Source: Lumbricus rubellus
Lineage: Eukaryota; Annelida; Clitellata; Crassiclitellata; Lumbricidae
Assembly: GCA_945859605.1 (NCBI GenBank)
Contig: OX243811.1
Location: 37,882,392-37,946,391 of the forward strand
Direction of reading: 5' to 3'
Length of the DNA stretch: 64,000 nt
Shown here: positions 12,801 to 24,500 of the stretch, piece by piece
Position numbering within the stretch: position 1 is the first letter of the stretch
How the letters are laid out: each line of letters begins with the position of its first letter
The notes under the pieces: model-generated
Seen by the model: only the letters and a program-made list of their open reading frames with translations
Databases searched by the model: none
Told to the model about the DNA's origin: nothing
Made by a program: the position numbers and the translations under genes

Positions 12801-15800
12801 GTTGTTCCGTTCTGTTCAGACGTCGGTGGGTCCGAGGTGCGTGCGTCGTCACTTCGGTTGGAGAATTGTTGGCGCTGGCGACACCGGCGAGCCACGTGGC
12901 CCACCTGTCCACAGCTGAAGCAGGTTATCCCGCGTCCGGGACCACCTGAAGCGTTTCCTCGAGGCGGAGACGAAGGAGTAGGAACGGTAGATGGAACCGT
13001 CCGAGGGGCAGTCGGTTCTGCGCCGAAACTCGTCCGATGCGAGCTTCGGAGTTCGTCCAGCTGTCGGCAGATCCTCCCTTCCATGTCCTGTTGCCACTTA
13101 CGTTGCGAGGCGAAGAAGCTGTCCAATTGAGACTGGAGCTGTCCACCGGCGTCGACTTCTTGAGACCCTCGCACTCGGTTGGCAGGTCTCCGACGATCCT
13201 CCATGTCCGACGTCTGTTGGTACGCGGACAGGCGTAGAGCGGTTCGGTACGCCTCGTCGATGGTTTTCGGCTCTCGTTCTCTCACCTTGAGAGACAGCTC
13301 CCGGTCGCGGATCGCTTCAAGGAAAGCGTCCTTCGCAAGAATTTCCGTCGTTTCGTTGGACGGGACCGGGTAGGCAAGAACGACGAGTCTCCGGATGTCG
13401 TGCAGCAAGTCGCCGAGAGTTTCGTCCGCTCTCTGCCGACGGTAATAGAGCTGCGCTCGGAAGGTCTCAGCTTGACCTTCCGACCCGTAGCGTTGGCGTA
13501 GTCTCTCGACGAGCTGTTCATACGTGACCTCGGTGCTGGCTCCGAAGTCCCAAAGCAGCTGCGTTGCCGCCTTTTCCAAGGAGCAACGAAGGAAGTCGAC
13601 TTTATCGGCTGCAGTCCATCGGTTGTGTCTTGCGCAGACGTCGAATTGTGCCAGGAACGACTCCAGGGATCCGGTTCCGTCGAATTTTCCGGGCTTCATA
13701 GGGCTCTTCTTTTCGCCGACCATGCGACCGACCTTTTCCATGACTTCCGATTCCAGTTTGCCGACGTCCATTTCCGGAACCAGGAAGTTCTTGCGATCTT
13801 TCTTCGGTAGGTCGTCGAAGTCGATCTTCTCCCGAAATCGGCTGGACTCGACCTCGTAGTCGACCAGGAGGTCCCTTCCTCGTCCAGCGGCGGTTGTAGA
13901 AGTCGTTGGGAAGCCAGCGGCGTATCCGTCCATGTCTCCGATCAGAGGATTCCACATTGTTGTCGTTCCGTCGAAATTCTCACCAGTTCGTAGAAGTGCA
14001 GCGAATCTTTCAAAACCACTTCCGCGGAATCAGCTTGAAGCGGTGCAGAGTTTTTCCAGTCACCCCACTTCGCGGGACCAGTTTGTAGCGGACCAGGGGT
14101 TGGGCGAAAACACCAGGAGCCGAGTACCAACCCCAGTCGTCAAGGTACCCTCAGTCAGTCCGCGCAGTAAGGCCTTGGCGGTAGACCAAGGACTAGCCGG
14201 CTAGGCTTAAACACGTTTATTGAAGAAACCACGATGATCAGGTAGAGTTCACAGCACAAGTAATTTATTGCGTCACAATCGCTATAGCACTTCGAGAACG
14301 AACTGTTTGTGTCAGTTTCTACAACGCTGGAATCAGAGTTCGTGCGCCGATGCAACAGTTTATGTAGCGCCAGAGTTCGTGCGTCGATGCAGCAGTTTAT
14401 GTAGCGCCAGAGTTCGTGCGAAGCGTTCAGGAATCGAGTCGGCGTCGTTGAGCACAGCAGGCAATAGAGCCTGCGTGAATGGTCGGAGCAGATCCGCGGT
14501 GGTCAGGAATCGAACCGGCGTCGTTGAGCACAGCAGGCAATAACGCCTGCGTGAGTACGCGGAGTAGACACGAAGCGTTCAGGAATCGAACCGGCGTCGT
14601 CAGGCTCCAGCGACGTTCGTAGCGATCAGTACAACGACTCAGTAGCAAGTGAGTTTCGTCGTCGGAAGCGATCACCAGGCAATAGCGCCTGAGTGAAAGG
14701 TCGGAGTAGATTCGCCGTAGGGCAAGACGGACCGTCGTATCGGTCCCTGCGGCACCAGCCGTGGATCGTCGTCGAAGGCAGGACGGACCTCGTATCCGTC
14801 CCTGCAGCACCAACTGCAGACCGTCGTCGAAGGCAGGAAAGACCGTCGTCCCGGTCCCTGCAGCACCAGCCGTTGACCGTCGTCGAAGGCAGGACGGACC
14901 TCGTATACGCCTCTGCAGCACCAACTGCAGACCGTCGTCGAAGGCAGGAAAGACCGTCGTCCCGGTCCCTGCAGCACCAGCCGTTGACCGTCGTCGAAGG
15001 CAGGACGGACCTCGTATACGCCTCTGCAGCACCAACTGCAGACCGTCGTCGAAGGCAGGAAAGACCGTCGTCCCGGTCCCTGCAGCACCAGCCGTTGACC
15101 GTCGTCGAAGGCAGGACGGACCTCGTATACGCCTCTGCAGCACCCGGAGTAGAACCGTCGTCGTAGCAGCTTCGTCCGTCAGCTAGGTTGCGGTAGTCGG
15201 AAAACCGCAACCCCAGTCACGTAGAGGGACACCGAACTACTCCAGGCCGATTGTCCGCCGACGCTCGACCGAGGTTCAAGGACTTACTCCCTCTACAATT
15301 AGTATCACTCAACAAACGTTTTACCGCTCATCAAGCCAGATCATCTGTCAGCTACTACACGTTTTACCGTGTTCGAGCTAGACCATCCGTCTGCGCCGAA
15401 GCACGGGAAGAACCTTTCTTATATAGGCTCAAGGCTAGGCCAAGCGATGCATGCTAGCCAGTAGGTGGACGTATGCTGAGCGCACAATGGAAAATTCCAC
15501 ACATGCACGTATGCTGAGCTAGCAGACAGACAGACAGAGACAAGCGGACGGACAGGCAAACAAGCAGCGACACAGCAGCAGCGGCAGCAGCAGCAAGCGA
15601 GCAAGCAAGCAACAGCAGCAGCAGCAGCAGCATAAGGCAGCAGCGGCAAGCAAACAGCCCGTAGCAATATTTCAACAATATGAATACACGCCTTTGAGTA
15701 GTTTATATTATATGAATATAAACAAGTAGATCTATCCTACCTTTATCGCTGCATTCCTATTTATCCTTGTTTTAACTTTACCTTTACATCGTAACAACTA

Positions 15801-18800
15801 TTTCCATTGCTAGCTATTTTCCTTGATTTTCACTTAGCCTACATCTTTACCTCACCATTCAACGTTATCTTCGTGTTTACCTTCAATCTAAATATCACTA
15901 CTATTATACTGTTACTTTAGCTTTATTATTTCCCAACATCTTCGAATTGAAGGGCTTGGAGCAATAACAAGGTATGTCGACATACCTATGTCTTGCGAAA
16001 CAGTATGCCAGCGTGTCCGGAAGACAGTAATCTATCTACCCTGTGAATTTTGCACAGATCTGAATATATTTGAGCGTCATTTCGCAAAACAAAGTTATGT
16101 CGACATAATATGTTATTGTTCCGACGGCAGATTTCGTCCATATCTTTACTGCAATATCCCGGTATGACGACATACATGGTCTTGCTTCTTTTCAAATGTT
16201 CTATTAAAGCCAATGCAATAATGAGGTTTGTTGACATAACCTACCATCTGCATGGTAATCATGCACAATTCTCGTCTGCGTAATAGAAACAGTTTGGTGC
16301 AATAACAAGGTATGTCGACTTATACCATATAATATGTGTGGTATCGCAGATGCTAGAAAACACTTTGTCGACATAACCTGTTATTGCACCAGAAATGAAA
16401 CCGATGACTGAGTGTTCGCGATGCAATAACCAGATATGAAGCAAAATGTGAAAATAATGATAATAATTTCATCTTTCACATTGAAACATTTAAAAATTGT
16501 GTTAAAGACAATTTTAAGGTACATACTGTTCAAAACAGCTTATTGATATGTCGTCAAATGGCTTAGATACAGTAGTTTGAAGTGGAAAATCTTTGAAGTC
16601 GATTTCCCAACATTCATGATTTTCGACATACCTTGTTATTGCTCCAAGCCCTTCAATTGATATTCACATTTTGCTCGTATTTACCTTTATATATGACATT
16701 ACCTGCATAATTACCTTCATGATTAGCCTACTCTTACGTTTACCCTCAATTTCGTAGGCCTATATGGTTGACCCTTTCATTTTCCTGTCGCATTAGGCTC
16801 ACTGCATACCCCTCACCTATGCCACCATTTTCACCTTTGAATTTATTTATACAGTAATGAATAGAGTGCAGTCGTGGTGGTGGTGGTGGTGATGATGATG
16901 GTGGTGGTGGTGATGGTGGTGATGATGATGATGGTGGTGGTGGTTGTGGTGGTGGTCATGGTGGTGTTGGTCATGGTGGTGGTAGTGGTGGTGGTAGTGG
17001 TGATGGTGGTGGTGAGGAATACCTCGTCTTCAGATCCTCCACCGTCCAGATTTCCGGCGACAAGATTGATGACGAGCAGAGCCGCATTCGTGTTTCCCTT
17101 CCTCAGCATCTCGTCGATTCCATCGAGTGCATTTGCTGAGATGTTCGTCGACCAGACCTGCAGCTGGTAGACCGTCGACGCCACTCGCTCGTCCTTCGTC
17201 ACGAACAGCACGAAGTTCACCGGTCCCTTCAACGTTACCTGACTGGCCGGGACGTTCGCCTCGAGGTTGAGCACCCAGATGTTGGTCAGCTGGACGAAGC
17301 AGGGGTCTCGCGAGAACTGGTAGAAGTGGGCGTTGCGGTCGGAGTTGGCGCTGATCTCCGTCGCCCTGTCGCGCATCTGGGCGAGGGTCAGAGAGGCGTA
17401 TATGCCCGACGTGGCTGACGTGTAGCAGAATAGGAACATGGTGAGTCCTGTTCTGTTTCCGGAGTCGACGTCTGGGTCGTAGGATCCATTCATGTTGACC
17501 GAGACGACCTCGGTGATCGAGAAGTCCTTCTCCTCGGTGTTTGCGATAAAGGCCACCAACGGAGTCGGTTGGACCCTCACGTAGTTCGACGCTGGCATCG
17601 ATCTCGTCAGCGTCGGTGACAGGGTACTTCCGGAGAGGGCTCCAACGATCATCGTCACGTTCAGCCGGTAGGTGCCGTACCACAGAGTGTTTCCGGACAC
17701 GATCAGAGCGTCGCTGCGGATGTTGCTCGCGCAGACACGTAGCTCCGGTCGCCAGGTGCCATCCGACATCAGCCTCTCCGCTGTCCAGCTGTATCCAGGT
17801 GCGAAGGTCAGACCTCCACCGGAACAGGCCATCGATGCAACTGTGGCCAGGGTCAAGGTTTGCGAGCGATTGGCTATCAGAGGGTTTGAGAGCGATGCGG
17901 AGTTCGGGATTCTGATGCTGGACTGAGAGCATGCTGGAGTCGGAAGAGAGGAAGATACAACGATGATGTTTGGACAGAGAGAGGATGAGGCATTTGAGAA
18001 TGTGTTGCTGACCTTCGCTCGAACGTTGTAACTACCAGGAGACTTGTATTGATAAGTAACGATGAAGTCGTTACTGCCAGCACCGGCTATTGTCTGTCGC
18101 TTCTGCCTTGTTGTCTGCGATGATCCACCGGATCCAGTCGCCAGGTTGTTTGCACCTGCCTGCTGCTGCTTGTTGTCGTTCTTAGCGGAGTAGTTCGTTG
18201 GTCTGGTCTGGACAACCACTGGATTCCCATCTCCCATGTTCATCTCCAGTACGACCGGTGATCCTGTGGGACACCTGACCGTGAACACCACCTGCTGCGA
18301 CACTGCCACGATGCTGTCCTTAACGTAGACATCGAGGTAAGTGATATTCTCACCTACCTGGACGATGACGATCGGGAGTGCCACTGAGCTGATGTTGTTC
18401 TTGACGATCGCTGACACTCGATAGACGCCATACTTCCCGTAGCGGTACGTGTGAACCAGTCGACCTGCGACCGACGTCTGAGACCCGAGAAGGACCTCGA
18501 CCGCTGCGCTACCATCATCGTAGTTGAAGACGACTGATACAGGCATCGCCGGCGTCTTATCGAGATCGATGTCGAACGTGAACGTCGTCCAATCATCGAT
18601 TGACGTCACGTTCGATCCGTACATCATCGCCTTCTCGATCGGTCGCTCGATCGACACCGTTTCCATGACGACCTGCTGACTGACGTCATTCGCGACGGTG
18701 ACGACGCAGACGAACTTGCCGAGGGTCGAGTAGGAGTGCGTTTGGACGACGGTGAGAGGCGTCGATGCAGAGGGAGCGTACAGCAGATGTGCCACCCCGT

Positions 18801-21468
18801 CTCCAAACGACACGTTGACATGGAGACCGTCGCCCTTGGCAACGGTGATGGTGAAGGTGATGTTCTGTCCGACCTGCGTTGCCTGTACGTTGGAGGTGAT
18901 GGTCAGTGGTGAGATGCGGGTGATGATGTTGAAGATCTGCTGGTGGATGATGGTGGCTGCGGAGGCTGGTGACGTCAACTGGATGACGTGTTCTCCAGAT
19001 GAACCACTGAAGATGACGTCATCGCGAATTCCAACGGCGTTCGAAGTAACGCTGACGCCGTTCTGAGTCGCGATCCCATCGGCAACCACCTGGACCACCT
19101 CGTCACCGCCACCACCACCACCACCAACGAATGGGATGGTAATACCATCGAGACGAGCGACGTTTGTGTAGATGAGGACCGGATTGACGGAGGCGGCCAT
19201 TGTGTTGGCACCACTCGCCCCGAAGTCATTTGAGCACTGCAGACTGACGTTGTAGAACCCGATCATAGTGTAAGAGTGCTGCTCCTGGTCGTCGAAGATA
19301 AAATCTGAAGATGGTGGGTAGGTCTTTGTGCTTTCATCGCCGTACGCTAACGCACAGCTCTTCACCTGTGGACTGTACGCACTGACATACACGTCGACTT
19401 TCCCGAGGGAGGCCAGCTCAGCATTTGGATCAGCCTTGACCAGTAGAACCTGCGGAGCCACTCCCTCTGCCACGAAGGTAACGACGACTTCCTTGACAAC
19501 GGTTTCAGTCGCGGTCCGCGTCACAGCAGTCACATTCACCTGGTAAGTACCTTCGTTCAACCATGCGTGTCCAACCACCTGATCTGTCGTCACCAACGTC
19601 TGTCCGCCGTCCTTGAAGTCAACGTTGAAGGTCACCTGCTCGTCGGTCGAGACCTTCAAATTGAAGATGACCGTTTCATTTGGTCGTAGGTAAGGCTTCG
19701 TCGTGGGATTCGAGACTGTGACTGAGAGGTTTAGATGGTAGTCCACCTGCCATGCAACATGACTGGCCCACTCCATGAGGTACGCTTCCGTACCAGTACA
19801 ACTCGTGCTTCCCCAGTTCCCATTCCCAGCGGACCAGTCCGAATAGAAGGCGAGGTCGACGCAGACACATTGCCTCGATGCTTGGAAGAGGACGAGGTTG
19901 AAATGGTTGGAGGTACCGCACTGAGACTGGCAGAGGTCGAGGTCTGTTTGAGTGGCAGGATCGTTGATGATCTTGATTCCAGAAGCGCTGGAGAGAAATG
20001 CGGGTGGAGAGGAGGAGCAGGCGACGAGAAGAGACTGGCTGACGTTCGCTGGAAACAAGGTGCACCAGTTAATACATTATTATTACTACTACTAATTTGT
20101 CGTTTTCTTAATAGACCTAATGCAATTGACACTCCCGTTGGATAAATTATTAATTTTTTAAAGTAATTTACTATAATAATAAAAATAATGATAATAATAA
20201 ATTGCCTCCTGGAGTGGGCCAGTCATGTTGCATGGCAGGTGGACTACCACTTGCCAGAATTGGATGAAGCGTAGCCGTTCCAGAACCCACCAACTAACCA
20301 TGGGCGCCCGCAGAAATTTTGCAGGAGGGGCAAACATTTTACGATGGTCACTGTTAAAATTTTCAGTGGCGAAAGCACGAAAAATATAGCCCTGGAAATT
20401 AAGAAAACGGGTATTTTTTCAAAGAGGTTTATTAATGCAAAATTTTCAGTTTCATTTTGTGTATTATTTTAATATGAATAGTTTCCTGAGTGCGAAATTG
20501 TTTTTAGAAATCTAAAAGTAGATGTTAAAAGTAGGTTCATGAAGGGCACTATTATATGCATTTTTTTCTAAAGAAATTTGTAAACGTAAATTTCTGACTT
20601 TCACTGTGTTTTTCATTCGTATCGTTAGTGTTTTAATGCGAAGAAATTTGTTAAAAGCTCAAAAGTAGTAGTTAGAAAAATAGGTGTCACTTTTCCAGGG
20701 GGGAGGCAAGTGCCCCCCCTTGCCCCTATGTGCGGGCGCCCATGCAACTAACAGTCTCTGGACACTTTTTTGAAATCCCGAGGGATCCTAGGTAGGCTAC
20801 CACGGGTAAAAAAAATTTGCATTGTTATTTTTATTATTGCTGCTATTGTTATAGCCTAATAAAAAATGCCAACATTAATATGAAAAATCATTGAAAATAA
20901 TTATTATTGTCATCATGATTTATAAAAATGTCCGGAGAGAATATAAAGCACACATCTGGAAAACAGATAACTCTGATCATGTTCTGGCTGAGTAAAAGAT
21001 CCGCTGAAGGGAGAAGCACTGAAACGGATAAATGCAATTATTGCAAGTCTTTGGAGGAGAAGGAGGAAGAGGAGGAGGAGGAGGAGGAGGAGGAGGAGGA
21101 GGAGGAGGAGGAGGAGGAGGAGGAGGAGGAGGAGGAGGAGGAGGAGGAGGAGGAGGAGGAGGAGGAGGAGGAGGAGGAGGAGGAGGAGGAGGAGGAGGAG
21201 GAGGAGGAGGAGGAGGAGGAGGAGGAGGAGGAGGAGGAGGAGGAGGAGGCGGCGGCGGCGGCGGCGGCTGGTTTTTTGTGATCTCCAACAGAAGTCTAGG
21301 CTAGGCACATCCTCGATGAATTGATCGGGTTCGGGCCTTCATCTCTGCTACCATATGGCGCTCTTGTAACGGCATGGCTGTGTTACGGCGCCATAGAAAC
21401 CGTCATTGTTATCATTATTTATTATTAGGCCTATATGAATGGGTGCTACGACTGCTACGTATAACCTA

Positions 21469-21512
<44 letters not shown>

Positions 21513-24500
21513 GTTCCTGTATATGGACCGTTCAAACTTTTCTGAAATAAGCCCCCGTTCTGACGCCCAGAGGCGCCTTGGCGTAGGCTGTAACCACAGC
21601 AGCTAACCGGGCCAGTAGGGCTCATCCTGCGTCTACAGGGAATGCGTCCTACAAATAATTATTCCACCGAGACGATTATTTGGCATTCGAAACTGACGTC
21701 GTCAAAGTAACGGCACTCAATTCCGTGACTGAAACTAATGAGATCCGATAATTACTAATTAATTACATCTGATTAAGAAGAGCGTGCAACCCAGTGCTAG
21801 AGTGCGCAAGTTACTGCCATGACGTATGCGATGACGTCAATCGAAAGAAAGACTGCAGCTCAAGAGAAATGAAGAGATCGATGAAGAGATCGATGAAAAG
21901 ATCGATGAAGAGATCGATGAAGAGATCGATGAAAGGTCGACTGTTTTATTTGGCACCGATCGGAACCAGAGAGAAAAGTTCGTGAATAATAGATCAATTA
22001 ACTAATTAGCGCGAAAATAACTCGGTTAAATCACGATCATCATACGGTTATGAAGTTGAACTATAACTACAGCTGTCGCTTTATGTAAACCGAAGCAATT
22101 TATTTTTTAACATATAGGCATATACAGGCCAGTGCTAGGAGGTCACTAATATTGAAGGATAAGTTATAGAAAAATTTCAGACGGTATCATGATACAATTG
22201 ATAGGCTACATAGACCCACTAACATTATTTCTTCATATGCAATAGAACGCGAATTTCAACTCCCGATCAAACGGTTCATAATCTACCACGCTAACCACTC
22301 GCCAATCTCCTCGTATACCCTATATGACATTGTGACAAATCTACTTAGCTTACCGACGAAGTTCCTCATCTGATCCGGTGTGTACTCGAGATCCGCATGG
22401 ATGATCTTCCATATCCGCATCGTCTTTTCACTTCCAGCCACTCCTCCGTCGTCGTCATTGGATCCACCGATCACCAGATCCTCGAATGGATTGAACTGCG
22501 CCTTCCAGAACACCACTCTCGAAGTCCCAACCGAGTCCTCTCCCACTGGCACTCCATCGACGTACACCACCAGTCCGCTGGTTGCACTCCATGTCAGTCC
22601 AACGTTGGTCCAGAATCCACTCACCAGGTGGAGCGTCACGGTCCATTGAACCGTGTCCGTTGCAACGCCGATCTCAAACTCCTTGCCGTAGTTCTGGCGG
22701 ATGTAGATGCCCTCGGAGACGGCGGACTGGCCCCCGGTTGAGAGGAGGTATCGGTGGGGTACGCTGCTGTCGCCGGGGTCGGGGTTGTACCAGAGATCGA
22801 GGGTGAAACCTCTGGGGCAGAGGTCGATGTTGCCGACACACTCGTAGGGAAATGATCCGATGGTGATGGGAGTCGATCTGGGAATATTCGTAGACCACTG
22901 GTTGTCGTTTAGAAACACCCGGACGTCTACGTTGTCACTGGTTCCTACAGTATATAAATATATTTATATATTATATATACGAGGTAGGCTATATACAATT
23001 AATTTATACGTACTACGTAGCCAGGGCCGGCCTTAGCCCAAATGGCGCCCTAGGCAAGGCATACATTTGGCGCCTCAGGCATAGACCTGCATTTGGCGCC
23101 CTTAGATTCACACTCAATTGTTCAGCCCACATCAGAATCTAAAGGTGAATTAGCCAGAGCCGGTATACGCTCACAAGGTCGTAGCCAGGATTTTATTTCG
23201 GGGTATGTTTTCTTGACCGTGAATTTAGAGGTGCGTACACGCTGCGGCCGACTTTTTTGGGCGAAATTTTCTGACGACTTTTGTTAGTCGTCGAATTTTC
23301 TGACGTCCAAAAACACTTTTCCGCGATTTTCGACTATTTTCTGCTCAAAATTACATTAGTAACATTACACACTGTCATGTGCTAGAAAATGCATAATTAT
23401 TTCATTTTTACATTATTTCATTTCCTGGGTGTTCAAACGCCCAAAACACCTCCCTAACTACGGCCATGGTACGCTCAACTGAATAATTCAGTATAATTTC
23501 TTTATTAGTACACTGAAGGCTGGATAATATTCAATTTTGTGGAGAATGTTAAAAAGCTAAAAAAAATAAAATACACTCTTGTGGAAATGGCGCCCTCTTT
23601 GATGGAAATGGCGCCCCTTAGAACTTGGCGCCACATGCAACTGCCTGCTTTACCTATGCCTAAGGTCGGCCCTGCCTCAGCTACTGCCCTTTCTTCATCG
23701 TCGTCCCTACTAGACTATTTATTTGAATCTGAATAAAAGGCAGGCTGTAATGTTGCAATCTTATCTTCATACTCAACAAGGCCCACTCCCATTTCATACA
23801 TTTCATTTCTTGCAACATGTTCACTATTGAAATTGAGCGTCGCGTATTCTAACTTCTGTCTCCTAAAGCAAAGAGTAGCCTACGGAGTGCCGTTAAAAAT
23901 CGAATTTTATTTGTCGAGATATAAAATTTATGCAGTTCTTGAAATTGAATTACACCAGCCTGAACAGGTGCAATGAATCAATAATTATTTTAAATTTTTT
24001 GCATTAGCGAAAGTCTTGAGTTTAAAAGAATAGAATCTATGGTGTAAAAAAATTAATTCGCCGGTGCCGCGGCGCCCCCCAAGGACCGCGGCGCCCTAGG
24101 CAACTGCCTATACTTTGCCTATAGCTAAGGTCGGCCCTGTACGTAGCCTACATAGGGCCTACAACTATATTTATATATGTTATATATACGTAGGCCTATG
24201 CACCGTGCAGTTATGTAACTAGGCCTATATTTATGTGTTAGTCTATTTCCGCATTCCCGATAAATAAATAAATGACCTATAGGCTATTTAGGCCTATATA
24301 ATTATTAGTTTGTAATTATCATATATCAAATCATTGTTGTTGTTGTTATTGCTAACATTATTTTCATTACCTTCTAGTATTTTTAATAATGAACTGAATA
24401 ACCAAAATATATAGGCCTATCTTTCTGTCGTTATCTTAGGCTACTTAGGAAACGATCTGCAATAGACGTAGGCCTATATCGTAGGCTTATGTAAAGATCG

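Larger units (their letters stand above)
6064..15677 (-). mobile_element. Complete Ty3/gypsy LTR retrotransposon
   Basis: Two 1594-bp direct repeats, offset by 8020 bp and the same at every stretch compared, bound the element. It reads right to left. On its sense strand each LTR begins TGTTGAA and ends GCTACA. The target duplication is ATAT at 6060-6063 and 15678-15681. Inside are a primer-binding site, a single gag-pol frame, about 1.3 kb of untranslated 3' sequence without an env-like ORF, and a polypurine tract next to the 3' LTR. It lies in intron 3 of the polycystin-like gene in the same orientation as that gene. Matching LTRs and an intact ORF point to recent insertion. Confidence 0.97.

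Noticed and set aside
20913..21308. Poly-Leu, poly-Pro, poly-Glu and poly-Gly ORFs
   Set aside because: Six-frame readings of the GGA tract with no gene context.
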